Source of the DNA: Paragonimus westermani
Taxonomy: Eukaryota > Platyhelminthes > Trematoda > Plagiorchiida > Troglotrematidae
Assembly: GCA_008508345.1 (NCBI GenBank)
Contig: QNGE01000109.1
Span: forward strand, 124,001 to 188,000
Length of the DNA: 64,000 nucleotides
Reading direction: 5' to 3'
Part shown: positions 1-11,987 of the stretch, one piece after another
Position numbering within the stretch: position 1 is the first letter of the stretch
How the letters are laid out: the number at the start of each line of letters is the position of its first letter
The notes under the pieces: model-generated
Told to the model about the DNA's origin: nothing
The model's input: the letters and a program-made list of their open reading frames with translations, nothing else
Databases searched by the model: none
Made by a program: the position numbers and the translations under genes

Positions 1-1180
1 TTGTTTGTAAGAAGGTGATAATTACAAAACAATTCCTAAACCAAGTTATTCAAATGTATGTAGGCTTCAAACTACGGGAATGAATAAATCACAATTGAGA
101 GGCAGGATAAAAAGAAGTGGCCGGTGAGAGCCAACGAGACTATGATCCGATGACCACTAGCGCTTACATACGGTTGTTTCTCTATAAACAAGCTATTTTT
201 CCAGCGAATGGAGATGGTTCTGTTTAGGTTGAACTTCTGTTTTGCTGATTTTTTGGACACATTACTGAGTTGAAAAGCCCTGGCATTGAAAATAAAAACG
301 TTGTCTTCATCACGTTCACATGCAGCTTCCATCAGTTTGCTTCATAGATAATCATTGGTTACGAGTATCACTGCTGGCGATATTTCACAAGTTACAAAAT
401 GGAAAATGTCTCATATTCACGAGTCTTTCTTACTAATTTCTTTCTTCTAAAAATATGACGTACTTGTATCTCGGTTATACAAGATCATGCAACAAACTTA
501 TTATGTATTCCACTGTCCCTACCAATTTGTAGATCCATCATTCTTCTAAACTTGAGTCAAAAACCGCCTCTTGTCGAAGTCACATCCTTCCAGTTAGCAC
601 AACTCAGTCACACAAGGTCCTGGAACAAAAGTTTCACCCCAGGATGTGGCCATCCTCAAGAAGAGTTTAAGTAGTCCCTTATAAACTGTTGTGGTTATCG
701 AAGTAACTTTTCCATTCATTGTTTGGTCTGAGTCAATGACAACACTTGCTGGTGGTTGTTTCTCGTAGTTGGCCATTTACCAGAACATATGAGCATAAGC
801 CACAGTGCATTGCAATCAATCGGGCTATGACCGTAGTATTTTGAAGGAACAATTTTTCAGCTTTCAATTCAACATCGGTATGTATGAAAATACTGGAACA
901 ATACTTGTAGCTTTCAGACCATATGTAGGCTGATCATGTGATGTTAAAATTAGCAAGAAAATTAAAAAAATAAACGTCACTTCTATAAACTGTGGATGCA
1001 ATTTGGGCATGGTATTCTTTTGTTGCATGTGTTCTTCCATCACACAGAAGTCAGTAAAAACCCTGACTGTCATAATGTTATACGACACGAAGCAAATGAA
1101 GAAAGGTAGGCTACTTAGACTGGTAAGCTGCTGAACAGATTCAGGGCTTATCACGCCTTTCGTAATCGGTTAGACTTCTC
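1..1180. other. No gene seen; decayed unique sequence
   Basis: The open frames here are below about 100 codons and show no domain or convincing splice sites. The only structured string is on the minus strand at about 620-670, where GAGGATGG and GGGTGAAAC flank a partly self-complementary stretch. It resembles the retroelement hook motifs seen later but is too diverged to call. Confidence 0.5.
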
Positions 1181-1184
1181 ACTT

Positions 1185-1330
1185 AGATCCACTTGATACG
1201 AAGAACTACGATAGGATTTTGTTGTAGCTCACCACTAATATGTGCGCTTTTTAACACGAAGACTTGAACTCCCGTCAACGTACGCATTAGACAAAGGCGT
1301 TGGTAAGCGTATCGTTCATTATAATTCGGG
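1185..1330 (-). repeat. Hammerhead-SINE copy A, strongly decayed
   Basis: On the minus strand a tRNA-like stretch with a B-box-like GGGAGTTCAAGTC (plus about 1264-1277) is followed by a segment that aligns with the ribozyme region of the better copy at 3.4 kb. The alignment runs through a GCACATATTAGTGGTGAGCT-like block into GTAGTTCTTCG. The order tRNA-like part, then ribozyme region, matches the other copies. The ribozyme core is destroyed: no CUGANGA and no GAAA remain. The call rests on visual alignment only and could be an over-reading of weak similarity. Confidence 0.4.
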
Positions 1331-3367
1331 CATGACCCACATACTCCAAGAAAGCGTTTAGCTGCATTCGCTTGCGCGCACTACACTAGTTGGTTTTTAC
1401 GATCACCAAATCTCAAACTGCTCGCAAGTGTCACTGCTGCACATGGCAGCGTCAATTACCATTCAAAGAAGCTCGTTCAATCGATGGAGATAAGCATCAC
1501 TTGAATGAGTTTTGCTTCTGTGCTTGGTCACTGTCCAATCACTGATACTTGACAATATGTTCTAATGAGCCAACCCATAAAGTAGGAAGATTACCGAGTG
1601 ACTGGGGCTAACAAGTCAATGACAAGAGTTTGTCCTTGATACTAAATGTTGTTCCTGACGGTCGTATCGGTCACTTGTGTGCAAGCAATGACTGCGAAAC
1701 GGGAATAACGGTCGCTACTTGGGGTAACTTTCTTGAACTTATTACGTAACAGCTCATGCAGGTCGATTAAGGTTGATAAACACCCGTCTGTCTTCACTCA
1801 GACTTCCGCAGACAACCGCATTGCCATCCAGATAGACAGAATTAGCCGCTACGGCTAGGCTTACGCACATGCCTCTGCCACATCTCAACCACTACAGCTA
1901 AAATGGACTTATGTGGGAGCAGATTCAATAAATTCAGATTACTCGCAAAAACCGTTCCACAATTCCCAGCTTTCCTACCGATTGAGTTGTTGACATATAC
2001 TCTACTTATTGACAAACACAATTACTCCTGTGGTGACGTGGTTAATTTGAGGATCATCCTCAATGCTCCACGTCAAAAACTGCTGTCAGCTCTACACGGC
2101 TGTCAATATTTTTAGGAGCACTAATCGGAAATTTGTGAAAGGCGATATCATATCAGGCATTTTTATCATCCACAAAGGAGCAATGTCTATAGTGCAACAA
2201 GGCAAGTGGACGATAGTAGGAAAAAACTCATTAAAAGTGAAAGTCTTATTCAAAATGATTAAAATCAGTCTAAGTTAAAACAAATTATAGTTTGATGTAG
2301 GTTGCTCTGAATGTACAGATCCCGTCTCGGGCGTTTGATGAGTGATAGTTGGATTAGCCAACAGAGTAGTCGTTAGGGTGGTGGTCTTTCATCAAGTAAC
2401 CAGCCATCGTTGATAGAGGTCTAGGTTTGCTTCCGCTGCTGTGAAATCTATTAAACTGTTCACTTGGGCTTACAATCCCGAATATGAATAGTTAGATTTT
2501 TCCAGTTCTTCAGAAGCAGCTGACATCGAGACTTTAGTTGAAACATTAAATAAAATTGGGGCTATTGGTACCTAGCCTAATTAAGTAGAGAGACGGCAGG
2601 GATGGTCACCAGTTACAGCGAGATAGCGCAGGACCTTCAACTGGTTACTAAGTTTAGTTTCCAGCCGGTCTGCTGAGTAAGGTATTCCGATAAGTTCCTT
2701 TGGTCTTGCGCCAAGCAACAAAGTGCATGTTTCTAAACTGTTGAGAATGTATAGAATAAAATCACCCTCTAAGTTTCATAATCTCATGTTTGTTGCCGTA
2801 GTTCTTGACGTCAGTTTGATTGTTTCCAGATCAGTTTTGGCGAGTTAATGTCACTTTAAAGTGACCTAAGAGGTTTCCACGATATTCATCATAAGGTTTG
2901 TTCAAACTAAATAGAGTAGGGTAGAAAGTGAAAACATGAATTTTGCTGAAGTTTCGTCACTGTGTGATGGTTTACATAAACAGGCCTTCGAACCTATTCA
3001 AATTAAAAAACTTTATTGGGCCACAGCAGCCAGAGCATACTGGGGTGGTGAAACAGAGCGTGATTCAAACAGAGCGAAATTTTCCAAGGCAGCGAAAATT
3101 GTCAGCCTCCGTTGTGTGCAGTCAGCGATCTCTGAAGTGATTCGGTTGGAACATCTGTTAGGATAAACCCTTTGGTTGTTTTGGAAGTTCAGTGCAATAC
3201 GTGTTCTTTCACTTTCTTCCACGAAACCACTTCTTGCAGACGATCCTGGAGACTAATGTAACCGTATCAGAAATATTTTCAAACCATTTTATCCTGATGA
3301 CAAATCAGTTTGAAAATGAATTGGAGACAAAAAAAAAGGTGGAAAAAGCTACAGACATGTTAGTTCT
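1331..3367. other. No gene seen
   Basis: This stretch has overlapping short open frames (for example plus 1903-2278 and 2936-3166) without recognisable domains, consensus splice sites or poly(A) context. Nothing can be assigned. Confidence 0.5.
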
Positions 3368-3790
3368 CTTCAAGTCGACCATCATTCACATTTGATCGCA
3401 GTCGCCGAATTCAGATAGATTTTCCAGCCAGCCTCTTTCGAAAAGAAGTACTAGACTTGAGTTTCGCTCTCATTAGAGCTCGTCAGTAGTGCATATCATT
3501 GCCGCGGCCGGGATTTGAACTCCCGCCATTCCGATCATGAGACAACTGTATTAACCACTGCTCCATTGACTTCAAATTAGGTATAACCGAATTATCAAAT
3601 CTGAACGCAAAACCACTCTCGTTTATGAGCTTGAAAATAAACCAAATCCCCGACTACTCATCAGTAACATGTTAGTTCTGTTGAGCTTACTTTCCGTTGA
3701 TGAGTGACCCCCTGCCCAGTGGTCTTTTGTTTATTCGGTTACGAACGTTTTGTTGAAACCTTTTGGTTACTTGGTTAGGTAGCGGTGAGA
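3368..3790 (-). repeat. Hammerhead-SINE copy B, best preserved
   Basis: Read on the minus strand, the element has three parts. First is a leader of about 200 bp shared with the copies at 61, 44 and 28 kb. Second is a tRNA-like block with an A-box-like GTGGTTAATACAG (plus about 3549-3561) and a B-box-like GAGTTCAAATCCC (about 3511-3523). Third is a hammerhead ribozyme followed by a tail containing GCGATCAAATGTG. This order matches the Smα SINE-like family of schistosomes, which combines pol III promoter boxes with a hammerhead. Such elements are transcribed by pol III and mobilised by LINE machinery. The tail end (about 3370) is set by alignment to the copies at 11.8 and 60.9 kb. The leader end is approximate. 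Confidence 0.75.
3448..3492 (-). ncRNA. Type I hammerhead ribozyme, core intact
   Basis: Minus strand, 5' to 3'. Stem I starts with GCACUA (3492-3487), followed by the core CUGACGA (3486-3480), which fits CUGANGA. Stem II is GCUCU and AGAGC around loop AAUG (3479-3466), five perfect pairs. GAAA follows (3465-3462). Stem III is the 3-bp pairing of A-C-U with A-G-U around a 2-nt loop, and then the cleavage-site C (3454). Stem I closes with UAGUAC (3453-3448), with one mismatch. Every conserved core position I can check is present. The very short stem III is typical of retroelement-borne hammerheads, which generally cleave best as dimers. It lies inside the SINE, just 3' of the tRNA-like promoter. 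Confidence 0.8.
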
Positions 3791-3844
3791 TATTTCTCTA
3801 TTGCGAGTTTTAGCACTTCTGTTGTGTGAATTCCATTCATTTCA

Positions 3845-4320
3845 GACAATGTTTTGGAGGGACTTGTTGGTGACCTAAAAGTTGAGATGTAGTCGAACTA
3901 GTTACAGTTTGCGGATGATTTGAAGCTAAGCTTAACAGGATCCAACAAGTATCAGAAGTGATATCTGAAGTCGTAGCTCCCTCTAAGTGCAGCGAGATGC
4001 AAACCTCCAAGTAGTTCGAAAATGAAAACGCATTAGGATTTTGAATTATTAGGAGCAGTTATAAGGTAAGTTAGCCACGAGGAAATTTGGTTTTATCTAT
4101 TGGCGTGATGTACGGCTGTGAAACACGGCTGGAAAACACCAGTTATGTTTAAGTGGGCGAACACGAGTAGGATGCAGAAAGCGTAAAAATTCTTTTGGTT
4201 TGTGTTAATGCAAAATCACTTGAACTTTTGTGTGCGAAAGTGGACGCTATACTTCGAAAATGAGGTAGAGATGTTCTAAATCGTACAGATGCTGCGAGGC
4301 GTTAGGTGCGCAGTTTTTGG
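3845..4320 (+). pseudogene. RTE-like LINE reverse transcriptase fragment
   Basis: Three motifs typical of RTE-clade reverse transcriptases occur in the correct order on the plus strand but in different frames. FADDLKL at 3908-3928 is RT motif C, with both catalytic Asp. VAPSKC at about 3973-3990 matches the usual APSKCKV block. MYGCETRLE at 4108-4134 matches the usual YGCETW block. Frameshifts and stops separate them, so the copy is dead. The spacing between the first two motifs is about 50 bp, and an intact element would have more sequence between the second and third, so internal deletion is likely. The fragment starts directly beside the leader end of the SINE copy at 3.4 kb. Assignment to RTE rather than another LINE clade rests on the YGCET block. 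Confidence 0.6.
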
Positions 4321-4775
4321 AATAAGCCTACAACGGTAAACTAGAAAGATCTGAATGGTTTTCTCTGAGGCACAAGAGGTTCCAAGTAGACCCGATCAGA
4401 AGCAGGAGATGACAGTGATAAACTCAGAGATAACCATGGGTCAGTTATTGGCCTGAAGGGATTTTTCACACAAATTAGGCGGCAGACTATGAACTTTTGC
4501 CGTCAGATTCAGTCGATGAGGGGTTTTTCTCTCAGACTGTGGTAAGCCACGAAGCAGGCTTTCTACGGAGGTGGTATTTTTAGCATTTCTCACAGCCTTA
4601 GTAGAAAATATCAGTGTTATCGGAACCTTTTTCCACAATCTGCCGGAGGAGAGCCCCAGCCAAAGTGAAGCTGTTTTCATCAACTTTTCTGTCCTCCCCA
4701 TCCAGGGGTGACAGATTTAATTGGCAACTGATAATTTTCACTAAAATTTCGCCTTTGCTTTATCTTATCTTTCAG
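4321..4775. other. No gene seen; possible 3' continuation of LINE
   Basis: There is no domain in any frame. This may be further decayed LINE sequence. It ends in a pyrimidine-rich tract (about 4750-4773) that forms the acceptor of the next feature. Confidence 0.4.
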
Positions 4776-5068
4776 GTTTATCTTGAATGTTTGACTTGTC
4801 TTTTTCCGCGATGACGTATACGAAAGATGAGCAAAAGTTATCGTTTAATGAACTAAAAAATTGGGATCTTTACGATGGGGCAGTCTGTCTATCTGCCAGA
4901 ATGAACAAGTTTGTTTTAGTGCGTCAAGAGAAATGCGGGTCAGGCGCATTGCATGAAATGGTGTGGATGTGGAAGGCACAACGATTAACTCAACCGACAG
5001 AAGATCTTGGAATTACTAAAGAGCTGTACGTTGTAAAGTTCTGGTCATTTCAGGAAGACCGCTCGTAA
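4776..5068 (+). CDS. Candidate small gene, 93 codons, unknown
   Basis: An ATG at 4787 lies 11 bases after a very good splice acceptor: a long pyrimidine tract ending in TATCTTTCAG at 4766-4775. From this ATG 93 codons stay open to a stop at 5066-5068. An in-frame TGA sits directly before the ATG, so this ATG would be a true start, preceded either by a 5'UTR intron or by a spliced-leader trans-splice site, both usual in flatworms. The predicted protein has no signal peptide or transmembrane segment. It contains a Trp/Lys-rich middle part (around WMWKAQRL) and matches no family I know. The nearest AATAAA is about 200 bases downstream. It could be a chance frame. Confidence 0.27.
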
Positions 5069-6644
5069 CTAGAAGCCCACTTTTTTGTTCAAATCGATGA
5101 ATGCTTGCATCAGAACTCATGGCAATTCTCCAGCCGATTCCTGTATCTGAAGGGAAGTGGGTTTGGCTTTGGGTCTGGAATTTGATTAGCAGTCTAATCT
5201 CGCTAAGTTTGGGTGGTTCATAGGTAAGGGAGTTCAAAGGGATTTTTCGGGTAATTTCAAACTGACAATAAATCCTACAAAAAAAACAATCGAGACACAA
5301 AGGTGACGACCAAAACTCTCAAGCTGAAAAAAGTGCAGGGTTGGGACCAGCAAACGATTTGTTTCTATGCTATACACCTGAGTCCTAGCAACTTCCTAAA
5401 AAGGTATAATATAGGTGTCAACAGTATTTCTCCAGTTATTGAAAGCGAACCAACCACAGCCTGTTCTGTTTATCGGGCATTCGTTAAATCGCTTAATTAA
5501 TCCGTTACTTTATAGTTTTCAATAATGTCCAGTCTTCATTTGGTTCTCAGTTTATCCAGTCCATTTATACAGTGATACTTTGATATTTGGTCATAGGTTG
5601 GATTTCTCCATATGGTTTCTTACAACCCACAACTACTCCACCTGAAGAATTAGGATAAATGTGTGACATGCGAAAATTTACTTGACAATCTCCGACTCAC
5701 TGTATCACAAAACGTTCGTGGCAGATTCAACGCGTGATAATTTTCTTCTATCCCATCCCCTCTTTATCGACACTAGCACTATGTTATGAACTGGAATCTT
5801 GAAACAGTAATGGTGTCCGTTATACATCTTTCGAATGCAGTCCTCCTCTTTCCCAGTTCAGAAGATATGAATGTATATATATGAGAGTACTGTAATCTTG
5901 TGAAACACCAACATTCGAAATTTAGCAGGTATATTGTTCTGAAGAGACAACCAGACAATACTAATTTGTTATATTGCAATTAATCAGTCTTCGAACGCAA
6001 TGGACGTAAACACTCAACAGATCCCGATGACCGTGGATTTCCTCAATGTGTGTTACGTTTCTTCTATTGATTATCGCTATGGTTTGCTCTCGTTTGTGAA
6101 CGTCCGTAATTGCTTCCTTTGGCGGGAAATTTCCGTCAGTTAATCATAGTTACGACCTTACTACTTCCGGTGCACTTAAGCTCTCGATCGGACTTTTATT
6201 GTTAATGCAAGTCGGAATGTATCTAGTTGGATAGTTATTATACAGTGAGTGCAGTGAACATAAATGTTTGACGATTTTGCTAGCAATGGTCACACGCTAC
6301 TTTAAACTCGACGACTGGCCTTGAAGGTCTACGAAAACTAGAGTTAACTGGGACCGTGAGCAGATAAGAGTTTAAGTAATAACTAGGTAAATCTGCCTAA
6401 ATGATCCTACAGTACTGATTTGTTAAATTTTTCAATGTTGTTCACTTCACTAAATTTCAAGCGCGGTGCAGAAATATGTTAAACCTTCTTTCACAATCAA
6501 CTTTCGCTTGGAGGAATAAGGTAAATACCACTGAACAAATTTGCATTTCAATATGCCACTATTTGACGCTTTCAAGTGGTTTGTTAAGTAACGCTGTTAT
6601 TCGCATAAAAGGCTGTCTATATCTAATCAGTTCTTATCCTACAG
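5069..6644. other. No gene seen
   Basis: There is an A+T-rich stretch with a short TATATATATG run near 5873. I see no domain, tRNA or repeat copy. Confidence 0.5.
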
Positions 6645-6767
6645 CTTCTAACACGTGGCCAGATTCAAGTGAATTCCCCGTCTGGGTTGAGCGCAAAGGG
6701 GTTCAAATGTATGAAAAGCGTGACACGGTTAATGGACTTGACAGAGTGACAAGGTTATGCCAACTAG
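6645..6767 (+). CDS. Candidate internal exon, unknown protein
   Basis: The exon is bounded by an acceptor (TTCTTATCCTACAG, ending 6644) and a donor (AG followed by GTAAAT at 6768). It is 123 bases, a multiple of three, with the same phase (1) at both ends, so it would be a symmetric exon. The frame across it is open and encodes about 41 residues, including WPDSSEFPVWVERKGVQ and ending near VTRLCQL. The composition is hydrophilic with a few aromatics. I do not recognise the protein, and no neighbouring exon can be linked to it. It may be chance, since the open frame extends upstream of the acceptor. Confidence 0.25.
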
Positions 6768-8384
6768 GTAAATATTGAGTGTAACGAGACTATTCGGCCT
6801 AACCGTATATTACGTGTTATCAACTGACGGAACATCAACCTCTTGTGTACATATAACGCACAGTCAAAGGACGGGTAACGAATGTTTAGAAATGTTAAGG
6901 ATGTAAGCGTTGGTTTTTGCAGAAAGTCCCGCATGCACGCTAGATCCGTAGACTTTAATAAGCTGATCAGAGCCAGCCAAACTTGATAAAACTGCAGAAT
7001 TTAAGTATTCGTCTGTGTGTTGGCTGGCCACTTCTGGCATTACTATGGATGTTGTTCAGTAACTACCTCGTGTGGTCGATTTAACATGACCCGCAGCAAC
7101 AAGAAATTCGGTTCACACAAAAGGAGGTAGTATCCGCAACCGATGTCCTTTGCTGTGAAACAAACATAAAATGTAGGTGAAACTGCGCGAAAAATTTGCC
7201 ACAGTTTAGTGGGTTCTGACCATAATTTTTAATCGAACGATCCAAAGTGTATCAGTTAAAACATTTTTGTCTACACTGGTTTGTCCTACCAACTAAATTT
7301 GCTGACGTACTCGAACATAGTCTTTTTTGTCCCAATTCTTAAGTGCCTTGCAATCTTCTTTCTTGAAATGTAACAATGTTGAAAAGACACTTATAACCTG
7401 TTGACATCAAAAGTACACGGAAACATTGTGTTTATAGTTTTCCCCAGCATAACTGCGATCGATCAATCGAAACAAATCGTGGCAAAATTGTTTTCCGTTT
7501 GAATAAAAGCGTTAACCTGAAACTTAGGTTATTAGACTGAAATCAATGCACAAAAGCGTATATAATGAGGGATTCCGACTTCAGATCTGCTGATATGCTT
7601 GAAATAAGTATAGCTCAAAAAGAACAAACGTGCCAGTCACCAATCAATATGGATTGGGCTCGGTTGAAATTAAAAACTTTTGTTTTCCCATACACATCTT
7701 TTGAACACTTTTTGGTTTGACCCTTTTCAGAAGCATGTCACGGTGAAATTAACATAAGAATAGAAATAAAGATATTTTTAATACATTCTTAAACAAGCGG
7801 ATTTGTTTGATAGTGCAATGTATACTGGGTTAAGAACAACCAAAAAGTCCACATAAGTCCGTCCGAACATTATAGAACTGATTATTGACTAGCCACCAAA
7901 CGAATTATTTTTAAAGATATAACGATGAACAGTTCATTTCTAATCAATCAAATTTCTGGTTACATAGACTGTGTAACGAACCACAGGTGTGCAAAATGTT
8001 TAGTGGCGTGTGCAGTAAAAATATCAAGCCAATGACAATTTGAGGGGAGGCTCAGAAAGTTGGTTTCCATCAAACGGGAGACAATCGTAAATCTCGGCCC
8101 ACGATTTTAGCTTTCATCAAAAGGGTAGGATGATAGTAACATCAGGCGTGGGAGTAACTGGAAAATTCATTAAAATGAGTTTTCTAAGACAGCTGAGCCT
8201 GTGGATCCATTTTGAATGAAATCGAGACGAATGTATAGCAGGACGCCTCATTGGTCAAACAGATCGGTCACAGTCCGACTTGCTTGCTGTTTAACCGTAG
8301 TGATGTGTGTTCCAACCCGAATGCTTTGTCCGTCTGAACTGCCTTAACTGAATACAACTGTATTTTCAACAGTATGCCAAAAAA
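6768..8384. other. No gene seen
   Basis: No domain, repeat copy or strong exon is visible here. Confidence 0.5.
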
Positions 8385-8435
8385 GATAAAACGCCTGTTG
8401 CTCTGTTCTGTTCTATTTTGTTTTGTTCCATCCGG
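8385..8435 (+). repeat. Imperfect TGTTC/TTGTTC simple repeat
   Basis: The plus strand has a run of TGTTCTGTTCTATTTTG-type units. On the minus strand it reads as an NRTEQ-like low-complexity peptide inside a 117-codon open frame (8268-8621) that is otherwise unremarkable. The same unit recurs at 13.1 kb. Confidence 0.6.
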
Positions 8436-11400
8436 TTTAACTCTATTTCTGTGGACAATGGTAGATTGTAACGGATAATTCTTACGACAGATACAAAAGT
8501 ATGACTCGTATGCAATCATACCTGCTGGACGAATGGACCGTTTTTGACTTCTAATTAGTATCCCGGTTCTAATACAGGGTTTTCCGAAGTTTTTATATGA
8601 CAGGTTACCAACTGATTCCATGCATCTTGTCCTTAAATATGTTCATAGACATAGTGTTCTGACGGATAACGGGTTTGTTAGCACATCCACCATTACGGCC
8701 CCAACCTCCCATTGACTAACACCATGTTCCAAATTCAAACAAGATGGCAACATTGGGTTGGTTTGCCTTTCTGGATGTCAGTATCACGGAATACTGGACA
8801 AGACTGTGTGAATTTCCACCTTCAAGTATCAATATTTCCCCCAATTGTCAGCCAGTAGCGAAACTGCTCCAGGTTATTCCCTCCTTCGTAGCATCTCTCA
8901 GCATTGCATAATCTCACAAGCCTTCTTACCACCTAGTATAAAGGTGTTTCAGCAGTGCGTGTTGGCCATCATTTTCGGTGTTGCATCTCACTGTCATGAC
9001 AGAACATCCTATCATCTATGCATTCGTAACTTCATACGTCCATAAACGGATCATTGTTTCTCCTTGATGGTTCACACTATTTTTACAAAGACTTTTGCAC
9101 TAGTAATATTGGAAGACTAACGCGCCCGTGAATGTAACACTGTTCCCAACACACTAATATCTAATATAGCCGGTTGTGTCCAGTTCAAGAAACCTAACTT
9201 CTAAGGCTCCCCCTATCTGGTTTGTTATCACCCAGTCTACCCTCACAATGAAAAGCAACGTTTTTCTACAGTCACAAAGGAATTTAGTCTACTCTTTGTC
9301 ACTCAGACAGACAGCTTCTATTGTGAGCAACTTTTCCAATCGACTATTTGATGGCTTGTTACATTTCCGTGTTAGTAAAACCTTCATCGTTGTACTTGTG
9401 AATCGGTGTTGCCTGTCTACCGAACGAGTAGTTTTTTAAATTCACTTGGCTTATCTAGGCTGGTTTGCACCTCACCTGCCTTTGAATTTGGAGTGTAGGC
9501 TTCGTCAGTATTATCTGCCATTGGAAATATTCCATAATGTGGTGAATACGGTAACCAAGAAAACATGTCGGTTTGAACTGTCTCGTATAATATATTACAG
9601 TCTATTGGTCACTATGTTTGAGTGAGCATCAGGAGTAAAGAGGAGTTAGATTAACAAACCTAGTTTCACAGATAACAACTGAGCGCCGCTGATGTTCTGA
9701 TTGCATCCTAATTCAAAAAAGGACAGTACCTATTGAAATTTCCTGTGAGAAACTAAACTAGTACACAAGACGTTTTCAGTGATGGCAATTTGTTTACATC
9801 TGGTTGACTATTTCCATAAGTCAATACGACTAATAGGGTTTGTGATGTACAGCAGAGGATGTGAAAAAAATCAAATCACACTGGATAAATGGTTGACTTC
9901 GACGATGGACACAGCAAAGAACAGCATATTGCGGTGTGCCACTCTGTCAGATAAACGCAAAACTATTGAAACAAGAGACTGATTAACGAGGTTATGACCT
10001 TGTGTACGCCACAGAGCTTAACGGTTGTGGAAGTAAGGCAAAGTCACTGGAAAAAAGAGCACAGCTGAAAATCAAGCATTCTTTTTAATTGTAATGAAAA
10101 GAAGGCTAAGACAGAAATGCATCGCATGAACATACGTTCACCGGACCAGAGAGAGATTCTAGGCAAAATGTGAAATTCAAACGTTGTATAGGCACACACC
10201 ACGTCAGCTAGAGAATTCCGTGGACTTTATTCGTCGGGTCTACTTTGTTTCTGGTCTCGACTGAGCTACAGCAGGCTTCAAACTGCATTGTTTTCATATA
10301 TGGGCACTCTTTAGTGTAACTTTAAGGCAAAGTTTCAGAGTATTTTTCATGCTCGTTTGACTAGTATCTCTTAGCAATTCCAAATAAACTCAGGTCAGGT
10401 CACGGGCAAAAACAGTAGTTTTGCGACGCCTAATACAATTGTGACATCATCTTTGTAAATACTGTCTCATACAGAAAGAAACAAATTGCGACAGAATCCA
10501 TACCAGTAGGTATGGCTAAGATGTAACCGTTTATCCTTGGTCGATTATTGCCAGTTCACTCATATGATACTGTAGACACAAAGGATCGTTGGTGAACTTC
10601 TATCGCCGCATTGTCTGACAAAACAGATCATTTACATTTTAAGCTGCCAGCACCCCTCCATACACTGAGGTTGTGTGGAGTGAATTGTTACTGGTTAGTA
10701 GGTATAGCAAATATGCGACTGGAGAAACAAGGGCTGTGAACCTCTGTCCAAAATTTTTGGCGATTGGTGGAAACTATTTTTTTCATTCCCCGACGATGAA
10801 ACCAGGAGCTATTCCAGTTAGTCTGGTTTAAATGCTGGTTAGATTGTTACTTTACCACTATCCATCAGCTGAGATGGACCTCCTACGACAATCTGGACAG
10901 CAAATTCTCCCTCCGAGGCTGGTTTGTGGAATTCTTACGTTGAAATTCATTTGGCTAAAATCCTAAATCCACTAGATGCTCACATTAACTTGTTGCTGAA
11001 TCTCTTCCTACGTAGGACCATCCTTATTTAACTGGCTGTCCACATGTAGCAAAGACGGTCTGTCATCTACCCTGCAGATAATCAAATGACTTGCTGGCAA
11101 CATGTGACCGTCTTTTAAGCTGACTTGATTCGTGCTGTGTGCACGTCATGCTTAGCAGATCAAATCAGTGTGACTGTGCGATTAAAGTTGTCATTGTAAA
11201 GCGGTCAGTTTTACGTTTTACTTATTTTTCACAGAACAGCGTTCAAAAATCGTTTGTTGACGTGACCGGTACTGATATCTACTAGTTAAATTAAAAAAAA
11301 CGCTGATTATTTAAGTTCGGAAAATTACCTAGAAAACTTGATGTGACGTTTTAATCCCATTGAGGAATGAATTTACTAGTGACATTTTTATCATATGCTG

Positions 11401-11783
11401 AGTGTCTAGTATAATCAAGACAAAGTTCATGCAGAAGATACACAAAAGTGAAAAGGGAAAACACACTTGCTACGTCCATTGTGATTTCAAATTTAGGGTG
11501 AGTAATTCTTGGACACACAATTGCTGCAGATGAATAACATTTATTTGAGTCTCCATGGATTAGATTAATAACAGATTGCATTATACTTTATTGCAGCGAA
11601 AGGCATGTCTGCAGCTACCTGGTGACTCACTTCACACAGAAGCTTAGACATCGTTAGAGAAAATTTCCCCACGGTACCCGCTGATTTCCGTAATCAAATC
11701 AGTTACAGTTGACGCTAACCAATTCCAATTACGTTAATTCATTCTAGGTTGCCGCGTGTTTCAAATTTAAAACCTATATATAT
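8436..11783. other. No gene seen
   Basis: This is a long stretch with only short frames (for example plus 8845-9045, 9176-9439 and 9779-9982) and no recognised domain or repeat. Confidence 0.5.
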
Positions 11784-11987
11784 GGTGCAGTGGTCAACAC
11801 GGTTGTCTCCTGAAAGCGTGGCCGGAGTTCAAATCCCGGCCGTAGCAACGATATGCACTAACAATGAGCTCTGGTGAGAGCGAAACTCGAATCTAGTGCT
11901 TCTTTTCGAAAGAGGCTGGCCGGAAATTCTATCTGAATGCGGAGATTGCAATCAAATGTGTGATGTTCAAACTGAGAATAAAGTTCG
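11784..11987 (+). repeat. Hammerhead-SINE copy C
   Basis: The plus-strand copy begins with a tRNA-like block. It has an A-box-like TGGTCAACACGG at 11791-11802 and a B-box-like GAGTTCAAATCCC at about 11825-11837, within a self-complementary GGCCGG/CCGGCC context like a T arm. A hammerhead region follows at 11855-11899. The tail is GCAATCAAATGTG and then GATGTTCAAACTGAGAATAAAG. Similarity to the copy at 3.4 kb is high from the tRNA-like part to the tail. The leader seen upstream in other copies is not obvious here, so this copy may start at the tRNA-like block. Confidence 0.75.
11855..11899 (+). ncRNA. Hammerhead ribozyme relic, core mutated
   Basis: Stem I (GCACUA with UAGUGC) is perfect. Stem II has five perfect pairs around loop GGUG, and GAAA is intact. 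The first core strand reads ACAAUGA instead of CUGANGA, which should abolish cleavage. Stem III has one C-A mismatch compared with the intact copy. Stems retained with core lost suggests decay after insertion. Confidence 0.7.

Noticed and set aside
610..675. Hammerhead-like hook on the minus strand (GAGGATGG ... GGGTGAAAC)
   Set aside because: The core strand is UUGAGGA rather than CUGANGA, the internal stem is poor, and no closing stem I was found.
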